Assembly: GCA_016745215.1 (NCBI GenBank)
Contig: CP050890.1
Coordinates: 1,612,001 to 1,676,000 of the forward strand
Reading direction: 5' to 3'
Origin: Thiohalocapsa sp. PB-PSB1
GTDB lineage: Bacteria > Pseudomonadota > Gammaproteobacteria > Chromatiales > Chromatiaceae
DNA length: 64,000 bases
A model generated the notes under the pieces. The model saw nothing but the letters and a program-made list of their open reading frames with translations. It did not search any database and was not told where the DNA came from. Of this stretch, positions 45,061 to 53,442 are shown in pieces. The position numbers and the translations under genes are program-made. The first letter of the stretch is position 1, and each line of letters begins with the position of its first letter.

Positions 45061-46824
45061 CGCGAACTGAATCACAAGCGCTCTGTTGTCGAGCCAGGGC
45101 ATAGCGTTGGGCTGGTCGGCGAGCCCGCTGTCGACCAGGTAGGGATTGTGCGCACGCTTGTCGAGAGTGACGAGGATGCGGGTCTCATCAATGTCGACTC
45201 GTCCGCTGACGTCGAGCAAGCTCTCGAAGAGCACCTTCGCCGTGGCGTGGTGGTAGTTGCGGGGAAGGCGGCGTGCGAACAGGCGATACAAGGAGCTCGC
45301 CATCAGGGTGAGCTGGAAGTCGAAATCCACCTTGAGACCGACCATGGAGGAGAGCGCGTCGATGTGGAAAAAGTGGATCGCCTCAGCGATGCCGTTCTCG
45401 ATGAGCATGCGCTGCGCGTAGCGGGTGATCAGCGTGGCTGGGGTTGCCTGCATGTCATTGGTCAACAGGATGGTCGGTGCTTCATGACCCAGGTCCAGGA
45501 TGGAAAGTTGCCGAATCGGTTTCTTGCCGTAGCGCGCGAGCGCGATGCGCTCATCGTATACGCGGGGGGTTCGGTAGCTGCGCGTGAGGCTGCGCAGCGT
45601 CACACGTCGCCAGGCGGAGCCGGGGCGCGCATAGCTCTCGGCCAAGAGCTTGCGGGTACGCCGGCGCAGGGTCAGAAAGCGGACCTCTTGCTGATCCAGG
45701 CGAGCGAGATTGGCATAGGTGGTGAGCTGGGAGTCAAAGACCAGCTCCTGTGGCGGCGCGCCGGTCTGTTGCTTCCAGAATTCCACGAAGCGCAGGATCT
45801 CATCGGCTTGTTCGCACTTCGGGATATGCGCGTTGGCGTAGCACATCACGCGCTGTTCGGCGTCGCGAGCCAAGAACACCAACACCCCCTTCTGACTGCG
45901 GCTGCGACGCGACACGTAATGTTTTTCCAACGGCTCGTGCTGTGAGTTGGCCGGTACCGAATGGAAATCGAGGTCCAGTGAAGCGCTGCGCGACAGACCG
46001 AGAGTCTGCACCTGCTCGAACCACGTTTCCATCAACCGTCGTATGCCTTGCTCCCCGATGCTGCAGCTGTAGTCGGCGAGGTAGCTGCGCTTGGGAATCA
46101 CATTGAGCCCGGCAAACAGCGCCAAGCCCTCGTCGAAAACCAGATTCATGACGTGACTTTTGCGCTCCATGCCGATGAGCTTGAGCGCCAAGAGGCTGCG
46201 CAAAGCCTGCTCGGGCGGGACCATCTTGGAGCCGGGCAGCTGCGCTTGTTCAGCAACCTGCCCGAGGTCCAAGTGCTGCATCAACGGCACGAACAAGAAC
46301 AGTCCGGCCACGCGCGTGCGAAACGAGCGCGGCGTGAGGTCGAGCCGGCGGACATCGGCGATCTCGGCCGGCTCCGGCTTCACGCTGTGCGGGCGTTCCT
46401 CATCGCCTCGGCACGGCAGGCGCTCGAAGCCCTCTTCGCGCAGCAGCACCGAGAGCGAGTTGATGCTGATCGTATGTCCGCGCGCATGGAGCTCTCGCTG
46501 GATGTCGTAGACGGAGAGATTCTTCTTGCGCAAGGCGACGACGAGCTCGCGCACCGGGTCACGAGCCGGCGCGGCCTGAGGGCCGTGGCGGACCTCGCGG
46601 AAGAAGCGCTCCTGAAGATTCTCCTCGTGCCGAAATGGGTGACAGAGCACCCGAAAGGCACCCGGCGTGTATCCAAATCGACGCGCCGCCTCGGCCGACG
46701 GGAGGTCCTCGACGAAGTAGGCCCGCAGGGCCTCGTACTGGCGATGGAGGGGATTGACCGGCTCAAGGAAAAACCGGGCCTCATCAGGGTGAGATGTTAG
46801 TGGTTTCCCATGACTGGTACCCAT
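45058..46824 (-). CDS. DDE-type transposase with N-terminal helix-turn-helix
   Basis: 588 residues, apparently intact. Two HTH-like segments lie at the N-terminus (LPSAEAARRFGYTPGAFRVL and LSVYDIQRELHARGHTISIN). The catalytic core has LDLDFHSVP and LVFDSQLTTYANLARLD as candidate DDE aspartates and RMLIENGIAEAIHFFHIDAL as the Glu region. ATG 46822-46824 is chosen; a GTG two codons upstream is possible. No clear terminal inverted repeats could be located around it; the left side ends in an 8-bp tandem array. The insertion sequence family is not assigned. Confidence 0.75.
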   Translation of the reverse strand: MGTSHGKPLTSHPDEARFFLEPVNPLHRQYEALRAYFVEDLPSAEAARRFGYTPGAFRVLCHPFRHEENLQERFFREVRHGPQAAPARDPVRELVVALRKKNLSVYDIQRELHARGHTISINSLSVLLREEGFERLPCRGDEERPHSVKPEPAEIADVRRLDLTPRSFRTRVAGLFLFVPLMQHLDLGQVAEQAQLPGSKMVPPEQALRSLLALKLIGMERKSHVMNLVFDEGLALFAGLNVIPKRSYLADYSCSIGEQGIRRLMETWFEQVQTLGLSRSASLDLDFHSVPANSQHEPLEKHYVSRRSRSQKGVLVFLARDAEQRVMCYANAHIPKCEQADEILRFVEFWKQQTGAPPQELVFDSQLTTYANLARLDQQEVRFLTLRRRTRKLLAESYARPGSAWRRVTLRSLTRSYRTPRVYDERIALARYGKKPIRQLSILDLGHEAPTILLTNDMQATPATLITRYAQRMLIENGIAEAIHFFHIDALSSMVGLKVDFDFQLTLMASSLYRLFARRLPRNYHHATAKVLFESLLDVSGRVDIDETRILVTLDKRAHNPYLVDSGLADQPNAMPWLDNRALVIQFA

Positions 46825-47149
46825 GTACACAGCATAGCTTGTTTTTCATCAGATGCAATGTTTTGGGATGAAAACCAAGCCCCAAGCGCTATCTGGCGGT
46901 TGCAGCCTACCTGGTTTCAGTACTGATATTTGATAACGAAAGATGGGCTGGCGCATGGTGCTGCGGCAGCATGCTGAGTTCCTCGGGCTACGTCGCAAGT
47001 TCAACAGAGGAGGCGAAACTCCTTTTACCATCATGGGCTTGGATCGCTCGGCCGCTCCGGCATGGCTCCCGATCACGGCGGTGGATGAGCCAAGCCCACC
47101 TGTTAGGTGAACTCAGCACCGCGGAAATCGAGGCTAGGCCAAGGCGCCT
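46825..47149. other. Intergenic stretch, possible coding remnant
   Basis: A plus-strand frame at about 46944-47111 reads LRRKFNRGGETPFTIMGLDR and ends after DEPSPPVR. It looks protein-like but has no recognised family and no upstream continuation; probably a fragment cut by the transposon. Confidence 0.35.
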
Positions 47150-47526
47150 CGCCCGCAAGCGGACCTTAACCAGCCGTGGCAGCCGGTCGGCGTAGGAGCC
47201 CGCTTAGGGCGACCCGGCAAATGACGCCAGCGGAGCGGACGCGAGCGCCGCGCCTTTCCCGGAAGACAAGGCTATAGGCCGCTGTCTTCTCGACAAATGA
47301 ACTGAAGTTACCCCAGGGCGCAACCCGCCCAGCGCGACTTGATCGGGATCGAAAAGACATGACACCAGGGCGTGAGAAACCTGATGTTGACTGGGCGGAT
47401 ATTGACTGGGCGGATATTGACTGGGCGGATATTGATTGTGCGGACGTTTGCTGGGCGCTGCCATCAAAGAATATGAGGAACTTCATTCTGGTTGAATCGC
47501 TGAACATTCTACGCAGGCAGCACCCA
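47150..47526 (-). repeat. Mosaic repeat element, copy 2
   Basis: Reverse-complement partner of 17704-18113. Here the 15-bp array is GGGCGGATATTGACT (three to four units, 47390-47435) and the GATCCC hexamer array is reduced to about one unit. Confidence 0.75.
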
Positions 47527-47554
47527 TACGCCCGGTCTTTTTTCGCGCTTGTGC

Positions 47555-47585
47555 TTGGACTTCCACTCGGTTTCCCCACTACAAT
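47555..47585 (+). promoter_or_regulatory. Possible sigma70-type promoter before the pyruvate-kinase-like gene
   Basis: TACAAT at 47580-47585 with TTGGAC at 47555-47560. The spacer is 19 nt, longer than optimal. Confidence 0.3.
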
Positions 47586-47642
47586 TGCCGACGCACAACC
47601 TCTCAAACCTGATAGCCGTTTCCCCTCGGCGAGACAAAAACG

Positions 47643-49505
47643 ATGCAGCAACACACCCTTACTTCCCGGCAGTTGGAGCGTATTGAAGTCCAGCTCGCCA
47701 AGCTCCGGGAGGGGGCGCTGGAACTCGAGTCGGAGTACGCGAACCAGCTTGCCGAGATCGATCCGGGTCATCGCGCAAGCGCCCGTAATCTGCTGCATTA
47801 CCTCAGCATTCGACAGCATGATATTCGACACCTGCAGCATGATCTGGCCTCCTTGGGGTTGTCGTCCCTCGGCGTCCTGGAGCCGCATGTGATGGCGAGT
47901 CTGAACGCGGTGATCGGTGTGCTTGGACGACTGACCGGAAAGTCCTACGGAGACACCCCTGAGCTCCCCGTCGACCATTGGACCGGACCCTTGTTGCTGA
48001 AGGATCATACCCGGGCATTGCTTGGCCCAGACCCGCAAGGGCGCTTCGTGCGCATCATGGTGACCATGCCGAGCGAGGCGGCATGCAATCCGCAGCTGGT
48101 GCAGGATTTGCTCGCTGCCGGTATGGATTGTATGCGCATCAACTGTGCCCACGATGGTCCCGACGCCTGGGCGGCGATGGTCGAAAACCTACGCATGGCA
48201 GAGAAGGCTCTGGGCCGCGGCTGCCGCATTCAAGCGGATCTCGGCGGTCCCAAGCTGCGCACCGGTGCGATCGCCCCAAGCGGTCGAGTCACCAAGATCA
48301 AGCCGCAGCGTGACACCTACGGGCGGGTGGTCATCGGCGGCCGGGTTTGGATCACCGACCACAGGCCGGACGGCAATGCGCCGCTCTCGCCGCCGGAAGA
48401 TGCCGATTTCAGCCTGAATGTGTCCGGCAACCTGGTCGGCCTCGCCAAAAGCGGCGACCTAATCGCCTTGACCGATGCGCGCGAGCAGGCGCACGAGATG
48501 CGCGTCGTCGAAGCCGACGGTGCATCGCTGCTCGCCGAGATCGATCGCACCGCCTATGTGGCCGAAGGTGCAACCCTGAAAGCGGAACGCAACGGCGTCG
48601 TTATCGCCGCGGGGCGAGCCGTCGGCGTGCCCGAGGTGATCAATCCCATCCTGCTCATGCCGGGCGATCGCCTGGATCTGATGCGCGAGGCACGACCGGG
48701 CACTCCGGCTCAGCGCGATGCCGAGGGCAAAGTTATCCAAGCGGCGCGCATCCATTGCACTTTGGAAGCCGCCTTTGAGCAAGTCGAGCCTGGTCACGCC
48801 GTCTGGTTCGACGATGGCAAGATCGGCGGTCTGGTGCGCAACAACGATGGTCAGCGCATCCACGTCGAAATCACCCAGACGCCACCGCAGGGAGCCAAAT
48901 TGCGCGCCGAAAAGGGCATTAATTTCCCCGACACGCTGCTGCGCATGTCGGCGCTCACCGACAAGGATCTTGTGGATCTTCCCGCCATCACGCCTCTAGT
49001 GGACATGGTTGCCCTGTCCTTTGTTCGCGAGCCCGGCGATGTCCAACGGCTGCACGATGAACTGTACCGGCTCGATGCCAGTCACCTTGGGGTCATTCTG
49101 AAGATCGAAAACCGGCAGGCGTTCGAGAACCTGCCGCGCATCCTGCTCGCCAGTCTGCATTCGCCGCCGGTCGGCGTCATGATCGCTCGTGGCGACCTCG
49201 CCGTCGAAGTCGGCTTCGAGCGGCTCTCGGAGGTGCAGCAGGAGATCCTGTGGGTCTGCGAGGCCGCCCATGTGCCGGTAATCTGGGCGACCCAGATCCT
49301 CGAGGGCATGGCCAAGAGGGGAGCGCCGTCGCGCGCCGAGGTCTCGGACGCGACCATGAGCATCCTTGCCGAGTGCGCAATGCTGAACAAGGGACCGAAC
49401 ATCGTCGAGACCGTCCGTTTTCTCAGCGGCATCATCGGACGCATGGACGAGCATTACATCAAGCGCCGGGCAACCTTGCGCAAATTGTCGATCGCCAATC
49501 TGTGA
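47643..49505 (+). CDS. Pyruvate-kinase-like protein with N-terminal extension and no C-terminal regulatory domain
   Basis: 620 residues. Residues 1-125 are a helical extension not found in ordinary pyruvate kinase. The barrel follows: AAGMDCMRINCAHDG (standard: RxNFSHG), IQADLGGPKLRTG, an enlarged B-domain insert of roughly 200 residues, EKGINFPDTLLRMSALTDKD, VALSFVREPGDV, VILKIENRQAFEN (catalytic Lys), GVMIARGDLAVEVGF, IWATQILEGMAKRGAPSRAE. The chain stops shortly after VSDATMS, so the allosteric C-domain is absent. It could be a true pyruvate kinase of a divergent type or a related phosphotransferase. Confidence 0.85.
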   Translation: MQQHTLTSRQLERIEVQLAKLREGALELESEYANQLAEIDPGHRASARNLLHYLSIRQHDIRHLQHDLASLGLSSLGVLEPHVMASLNAVIGVLGRLTGKSYGDTPELPVDHWTGPLLLKDHTRALLGPDPQGRFVRIMVTMPSEAACNPQLVQDLLAAGMDCMRINCAHDGPDAWAAMVENLRMAEKALGRGCRIQADLGGPKLRTGAIAPSGRVTKIKPQRDTYGRVVIGGRVWITDHRPDGNAPLSPPEDADFSLNVSGNLVGLAKSGDLIALTDAREQAHEMRVVEADGASLLAEIDRTAYVAEGATLKAERNGVVIAAGRAVGVPEVINPILLMPGDRLDLMREARPGTPAQRDAEGKVIQAARIHCTLEAAFEQVEPGHAVWFDDGKIGGLVRNNDGQRIHVEITQTPPQGAKLRAEKGINFPDTLLRMSALTDKDLVDLPAITPLVDMVALSFVREPGDVQRLHDELYRLDASHLGVILKIENRQAFENLPRILLASLHSPPVGVMIARGDLAVEVGFERLSEVQQEILWVCEAAHVPVIWATQILEGMAKRGAPSRAEVSDATMSILAECAMLNKGPNIVETVRFLSGIIGRMDEHYIKRRATLRKLSIANL

Positions 49506-49562
49506 CTATCTTCTCGCGGCGCCATTTCCGCAGTATCAGCGCTCGGGCATGTGGTTTATGCT

Positions 49563-49718
49563 TGGGCGATTTCTGTGGAGAAACCTACCACCCGGCTTGT
49601 TTTTTCGTGCGGCCTCTGCGGCAACCCGCCCATAGAGCGACGATGGGCGGGTTGCCGCTTGCCGAAGGCGAATGAGAATCCGGCGCCAGTTGGTCTGTTT
49701 CTTTCCAGCAATCGCCTG
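49563..49718 (+). repeat. MITE2 copy (diverged)
   Basis: TGGGCGATTTCTGTGGAG ... TTTCCAGCAATCGCCTGA with hairpin centre GGCAACCCGCCCAT. Located between the pyruvate-kinase-like and GcvT-like genes. Confidence 0.85.
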
Positions 49719-49747
49719 AGTGCAAGCCGTCAATTTCCGGAGATAGC

Positions 49748-50956
49748 GTGACCCAATCGAAGAACAATACAGCCTTTGTGATCAAGCCGGTGACCTCCGG
49801 CGCCGGGCCGGGCGAGTTTCGGCAATCGATGCAGCCGCACCCGCTGGTACATCAAGAACTTCCGCATGATCCGTCTTTTGGCATTTACAACCGACGGTTG
49901 CGATCCCTGGAATACGGCAAGGTGAATACGGAAGAGCTCTACTGGCGTTTGCGCCGGCAGGTCGGCCTGGCGCATACCGGAGAGCTGGCGATGGAAATTC
50001 GCGGGCCGGATTCCGAGGCGATGCTCAATCAGGTGTTCACGCGCGATGTAACGCGCGTGCGCGTGGGGCGTTGCAGCTATCAAATCGCCTGCTTTGACGA
50101 TGGCGGAATGCTCATGGATGGAGTCCTGCTGCGGCTCGCGCCCGAACGCTTTTGGTATGCTCAGGGCGATGGCGAGTTCCCTATTTGGCTGCGTGCCCAG
50201 TCGCGGGGCTACGATGTCGAGGTGGTGGATGCCGATGTCTGGATCAGCCAGGTCCAGGGGCCGCGCTCCATGGATGTGCTGGCGCAAGTCGCTGACCAGG
50301 GTATACCGGAGCGCTTCGGCTATTTTGATCTGGCCCAGATACGCATCGCCGGCCAGCCCCTGGTGATCAGCCGTACGGGATTTACCAACGAGCTGGGCTG
50401 GGAGTTCTACCTGGGACCGGATGCTGACGCCGAGGTCGTCGGGGAGCGCATCCTGAAAGCCGGCGAACTCCATGGGCTTCATACCATACCGGCGGCGGCG
50501 ACGAACGCTCGGCGCATTGAGGCGGGATTGCTTTTTTCAGGCACCGATTTTGATCACAGGGTGACTCCGTTCGCCGCCGGACTTGGTGCATTGGTGGATT
50601 TGGACAAGGCTGATTTTATCGGCAGGACAGCACTGGCAAGGGCGGACAAGAGCCGGCGTACCTGGGGATTGCAATGCACTGGTGGCGTCGCCCGTCATGG
50701 CGATACGCTTTTCCTCAATGGCGAGCAGGCCGGCCGCGTTTGCAGCAGCGCCTGGTCCCCCTTTTTGCAATGCGGTGTCGCCATCGTGCGCCTACATGAT
50801 GCGAGGCTTGCGCCAGGGACAGCACTGCAGGTCGAATGCATCGATGGACAAACCCGCGATGGGCAAGTCTGCGAATTGCCGATGTATGACCGTGCCGGCG
50901 AGATCCCGCGCGGCAAATGCACGGAGATTCCCGAGATTCCGGGGGGGATCGGTTGA
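49748..50956 (+). CDS. GcvT-like (aminomethyltransferase-fold) protein
   Basis: 402 residues from a GTG start with GGAG at 7 nt. GcvT/DmdA fold markers: GLAHTGELAMEIRGPDSEAM, GRCSYQIACFDDGGMLMDGV, ISQVQGPRSMDVL, ISRTGFTNELGWEFYLGPD and ARRIEAGLLFSGTDFD. The aminomethyltransferase reads DxxxxEEGL at the last motif; here it is ARRIEAGL, acceptable for a folate-binding relative. It is not within a glycine cleavage operon (no gcvH/gcvP), so a demethylase-type role is as likely. Function not settled. Confidence 0.85.
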   Translation: MTQSKNNTAFVIKPVTSGAGPGEFRQSMQPHPLVHQELPHDPSFGIYNRRLRSLEYGKVNTEELYWRLRRQVGLAHTGELAMEIRGPDSEAMLNQVFTRDVTRVRVGRCSYQIACFDDGGMLMDGVLLRLAPERFWYAQGDGEFPIWLRAQSRGYDVEVVDADVWISQVQGPRSMDVLAQVADQGIPERFGYFDLAQIRIAGQPLVISRTGFTNELGWEFYLGPDADAEVVGERILKAGELHGLHTIPAAATNARRIEAGLLFSGTDFDHRVTPFAAGLGALVDLDKADFIGRTALARADKSRRTWGLQCTGGVARHGDTLFLNGEQAGRVCSSAWSPFLQCGVAIVRLHDARLAPGTALQVECIDGQTRDGQVCELPMYDRAGEIPRGKCTEIPEIPGGIG

Positions 50957-51299
50957 GAGGGTCTTAGGATCGTTTTGCTCGCGAATAACCGCCACGGATT
51001 TGGTCCAATCCGAAAGACGTCGATACAGCCTTTTGGGCATCCTGACCTCGCATCGTAGAGAGTCGCTGTCCGGGTGCTGCCTGGCTGAAATATGGCTGGA
51101 CGCGCCCATTGCCGCCCTTGCTGCGTGCAACCGGCCCCAGCCCGAGATGCTTGTTGCGACAGCGGATGCTTATCTATAGCGTCAGGTGATGGCAACAATG
51201 CCGCCCAATCCCCTGATCCAGACGGGCGTGGATGGTCGCCGCCGGCACGAGGGGGACATGGCGATCCGACCGGCGTTAAAAGCCGTCGGAGCCATGGCC
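50957..51299. other. Intergenic stretch with no recognisable gene
   Basis: No ORF with family resemblance; MITE1 copy E follows. Confidence 0.5.
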
Positions 51300-51551
51300 T
51301 AGGCTGTCGAAATGTCCTGAGTTTTGATGCCAAACCGATTCCGGGTCTTGGATTGCATCATCGAACGCACTGGGGAAGCCTCATCGGTGTCGGGGTCGCT
51401 ATCGGAATCGGAATCGAATCCGCTCATCGATCAAAGCAGCCAGCTCGATACCAATCCCGAATTCCGACCTTGACACCGATCCCGACACCGACTCAGCATC
51501 CATCAACCGGGAAGCGCTTGTTTTAGTGAGACTGCAGATTTCGACAGCCTA
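51300..51551 (+). repeat. MITE1 copy E (complete)
   Basis: 252 bp, ends as in copy B. Flanking 9-mers GCCATGGCC (51291-51299) and GCCGTGGCC (51552-51560) agree at eight of nine positions. Confidence 0.93.
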
Positions 51552-51605
51552 GCCGTGGCCTGGGAGGCCGACGATCCCATTTGAATAGTAGCGGAGGAAA
51601 ACAAC

Positions 51606-51737
51606 CAGTGCGCTGCTGCGGAAGTCGCGAGCGCGTTTGCAGTCGTCATCGTGGTCGTCATCGATAACCCACGATGAGCGATCACGATGACGACAAACAG
51701 CAGAAACGGTAGCGGGACATCCGCACCGCTGCACTAG
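51606..51737 (-). repeat. MITE3 copy (inverted orientation)
   Basis: AGTGCGCTGCTGCGGAAGTC ... CCGCACCGCTGCACTAG, about 132 bp. It lies 27 bp beyond the 3' end of the MFS transporter gene and 54 bp from MITE1 copy E. Confidence 0.85.
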
Positions 51738-51764
51738 TCCCCCGGTGGTTCAAATTCCGTTGAG

Positions 51765-53153
51765 TCAGGGCGAATCCTGTTTGACGTTGTCATCCGAGCC
51801 CGCGACCCGCTTGAAATGATCCGGGTGTATTGCGTGGTCAATCACGTCTTCGAACAGTTCCCAGTGCATCTGGTGCATAAAACCATGAACGCTCGCCGGA
51901 CGGTGCGTTGCGTCGTGGTCCGGGTGATGCACCAGCGCCATGCACGCGGCGCCCGCCAGGCAGGCGCCGGCACAAATCGAAAACGCCAGCGGAAAATTGC
52001 CCATATCGCCCAGCGTCCCGCCGAGTATTGGTCCGGCAATACCCCCCACGCCGTACGAAAGGAAGATGAAGGGGTAGTTCTGGCCGACGCGGTTGTTACC
52101 GAAGACATCGGCGGTCAGTGTCGGGAACAGCGCGAAATTGCCGCCGAAATTAAAACCGATCAAGGCTGCGCCTAGATAGAGCAAGTACTGGTTCCCTGCC
52201 ATGCTGGTAAACGCGAACAGGAAAACCGCCTGCGACGCGGTCATGATGATCACCGAGCGGCGGCGTCCCAGGTGGTCACTCATGGTGCCCCAGGCGATGC
52301 GTCCGATGCCGTTGGCCAGGCTGAAGAATACGGCCATCGCGGTACCGGCGATCGCGCTGGCCTCAACGGCGCTGTAACCCACAGCCTGCAATGCCTCCAT
52401 CGGGTACAGTTTCATCAGGCCGATCGACATCAGGCCCGCCCCGGCGCTGACCGCGAAGGTGATGAAGATCAGGTAAAATTGGGGTGTACGGAGCATTTCG
52501 ACGATGGAGAAATCCTCGCGACCCTTGGCCGCGGCGGGGGTTGAAGCCTCGAACCCGGCGGGCATCCAGCCGCTGGGTGGCATCTTCATCCAGATACTAC
52601 CGACCAGAATAGACGTGGCGAAGGCGATACCGTATGCGACGAATGTGCTGGCCAGACCGTAGTCCTCGATCAGGTGTCCCCATGAGCCGGCCATCTTCAC
52701 CCAGCCCATCGCGCCGAAACCGAACCCGGCCACCGCGAGGCCGGTAATCATGCCTTTCTTGTCCGGAAACCAGCGCATGCCGACCGCGATCGGCACCACG
52801 TAGCTTAGGCCAATACCGGCTCCACCAATCAGGCCGACACCAATGCAGACCACCCAGAAGTGGGTCGCGCCGAGCAAGCCGGCGAGCGCGTAACCGGAGC
52901 CCAACGTCAGGCCGCCAAGCATCGCCAGTTTGCGTGGTCCCAGCGTGCTCAACAGCCTGCCAGCGAAGACCATGACCAGCGCAAAAGTGGCCAGGCCGAC
53001 CGCAAACACCATCTGGGTCTCGAGCCGTGACCAGCCGGCCTCGCTCAGAGCAGGGGTGAACACCGACCAGGCGTAAATCGCGCCCAGGCTGAGTTGAATC
53101 AGAATCGCGCCGAGCACGACGAACCAGCGGTTGAAAGGAGGTTGGGTAGACAT
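51765..53153 (-). CDS. OFA-family MFS transporter
   Basis: 462 residues, twelve predicted TM helices. It starts MSTQPPFNRWFVVLGAILIQ, followed by LSLGAIYAWSVFTPAL, the oxalate/formate-antiporter signature, and has GLIGGAGIGLSYVVPIAVGM with RWFPDKKGMITGLAVAGFGF. ATG at 53151-53153; a TTG four codons upstream is possible. The C-terminus carries an extra His/Asp-rich tail (HHPDHDATHRP, MHQMHWELFEDVIDHAIHPD) after the last TM, which could bind metal or regulate. Substrate probably a small carboxylate. Confidence 0.88.
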   Translation of the reverse strand: MSTQPPFNRWFVVLGAILIQLSLGAIYAWSVFTPALSEAGWSRLETQMVFAVGLATFALVMVFAGRLLSTLGPRKLAMLGGLTLGSGYALAGLLGATHFWVVCIGVGLIGGAGIGLSYVVPIAVGMRWFPDKKGMITGLAVAGFGFGAMGWVKMAGSWGHLIEDYGLASTFVAYGIAFATSILVGSIWMKMPPSGWMPAGFEASTPAAAKGREDFSIVEMLRTPQFYLIFITFAVSAGAGLMSIGLMKLYPMEALQAVGYSAVEASAIAGTAMAVFFSLANGIGRIAWGTMSDHLGRRRSVIIMTASQAVFLFAFTSMAGNQYLLYLGAALIGFNFGGNFALFPTLTADVFGNNRVGQNYPFIFLSYGVGGIAGPILGGTLGDMGNFPLAFSICAGACLAGAACMALVHHPDHDATHRPASVHGFMHQMHWELFEDVIDHAIHPDHFKRVAGSDDNVKQDSP

Positions 53154-53287
53154 GGTTAAGCCCAAACGGAGAAGTTTGTCAGGTATTGATTAGCATATTC
53201 AGGTTGCACCGAGGCCAGGCAACGGTAGCCGCACTCAAAGCAACATAGAGCGAGGCGAGGCAGGAAAGTGAACCATGGCTCGATCAG

Positions 53288-53328
53288 CAATAATTGTGCA
53301 CTGCAACAAGCCAATAATTGTGCACTGC
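53288..53328 (+). repeat. 24-bp direct repeat
   Basis: CAATAATTGTGCACTGC occurs at 53288-53304 and 53312-53328. Confidence 0.8.
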
Positions 53329-53375
53329 CATAGGCTGCTAAAGCCATGATTGAAATCAATTTCGGTGGGGGAGTT

Positions 53376-53408
53376 GGTGGGCCAGGGCAGGACTCGAGCC
53401 TGCGACCT
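53376..53408 (-). other. tRNA 3'-end-like fragment (possible att remnant)
   Basis: On the minus strand GGTCGCAGGCTCGAGTCCTG continues to CCCTGGCCCACCA, a T-arm plus acceptor-like end with CCA. One extra C and the absence of any 5' tRNA half show it is not a working gene. Such fragments mark sites where elements integrated into a tRNA gene. Confidence 0.4.
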
Positions 53409-53442
53409 ATAGTGTTTCAGGTAAATAATTTCTGGTTATAAC

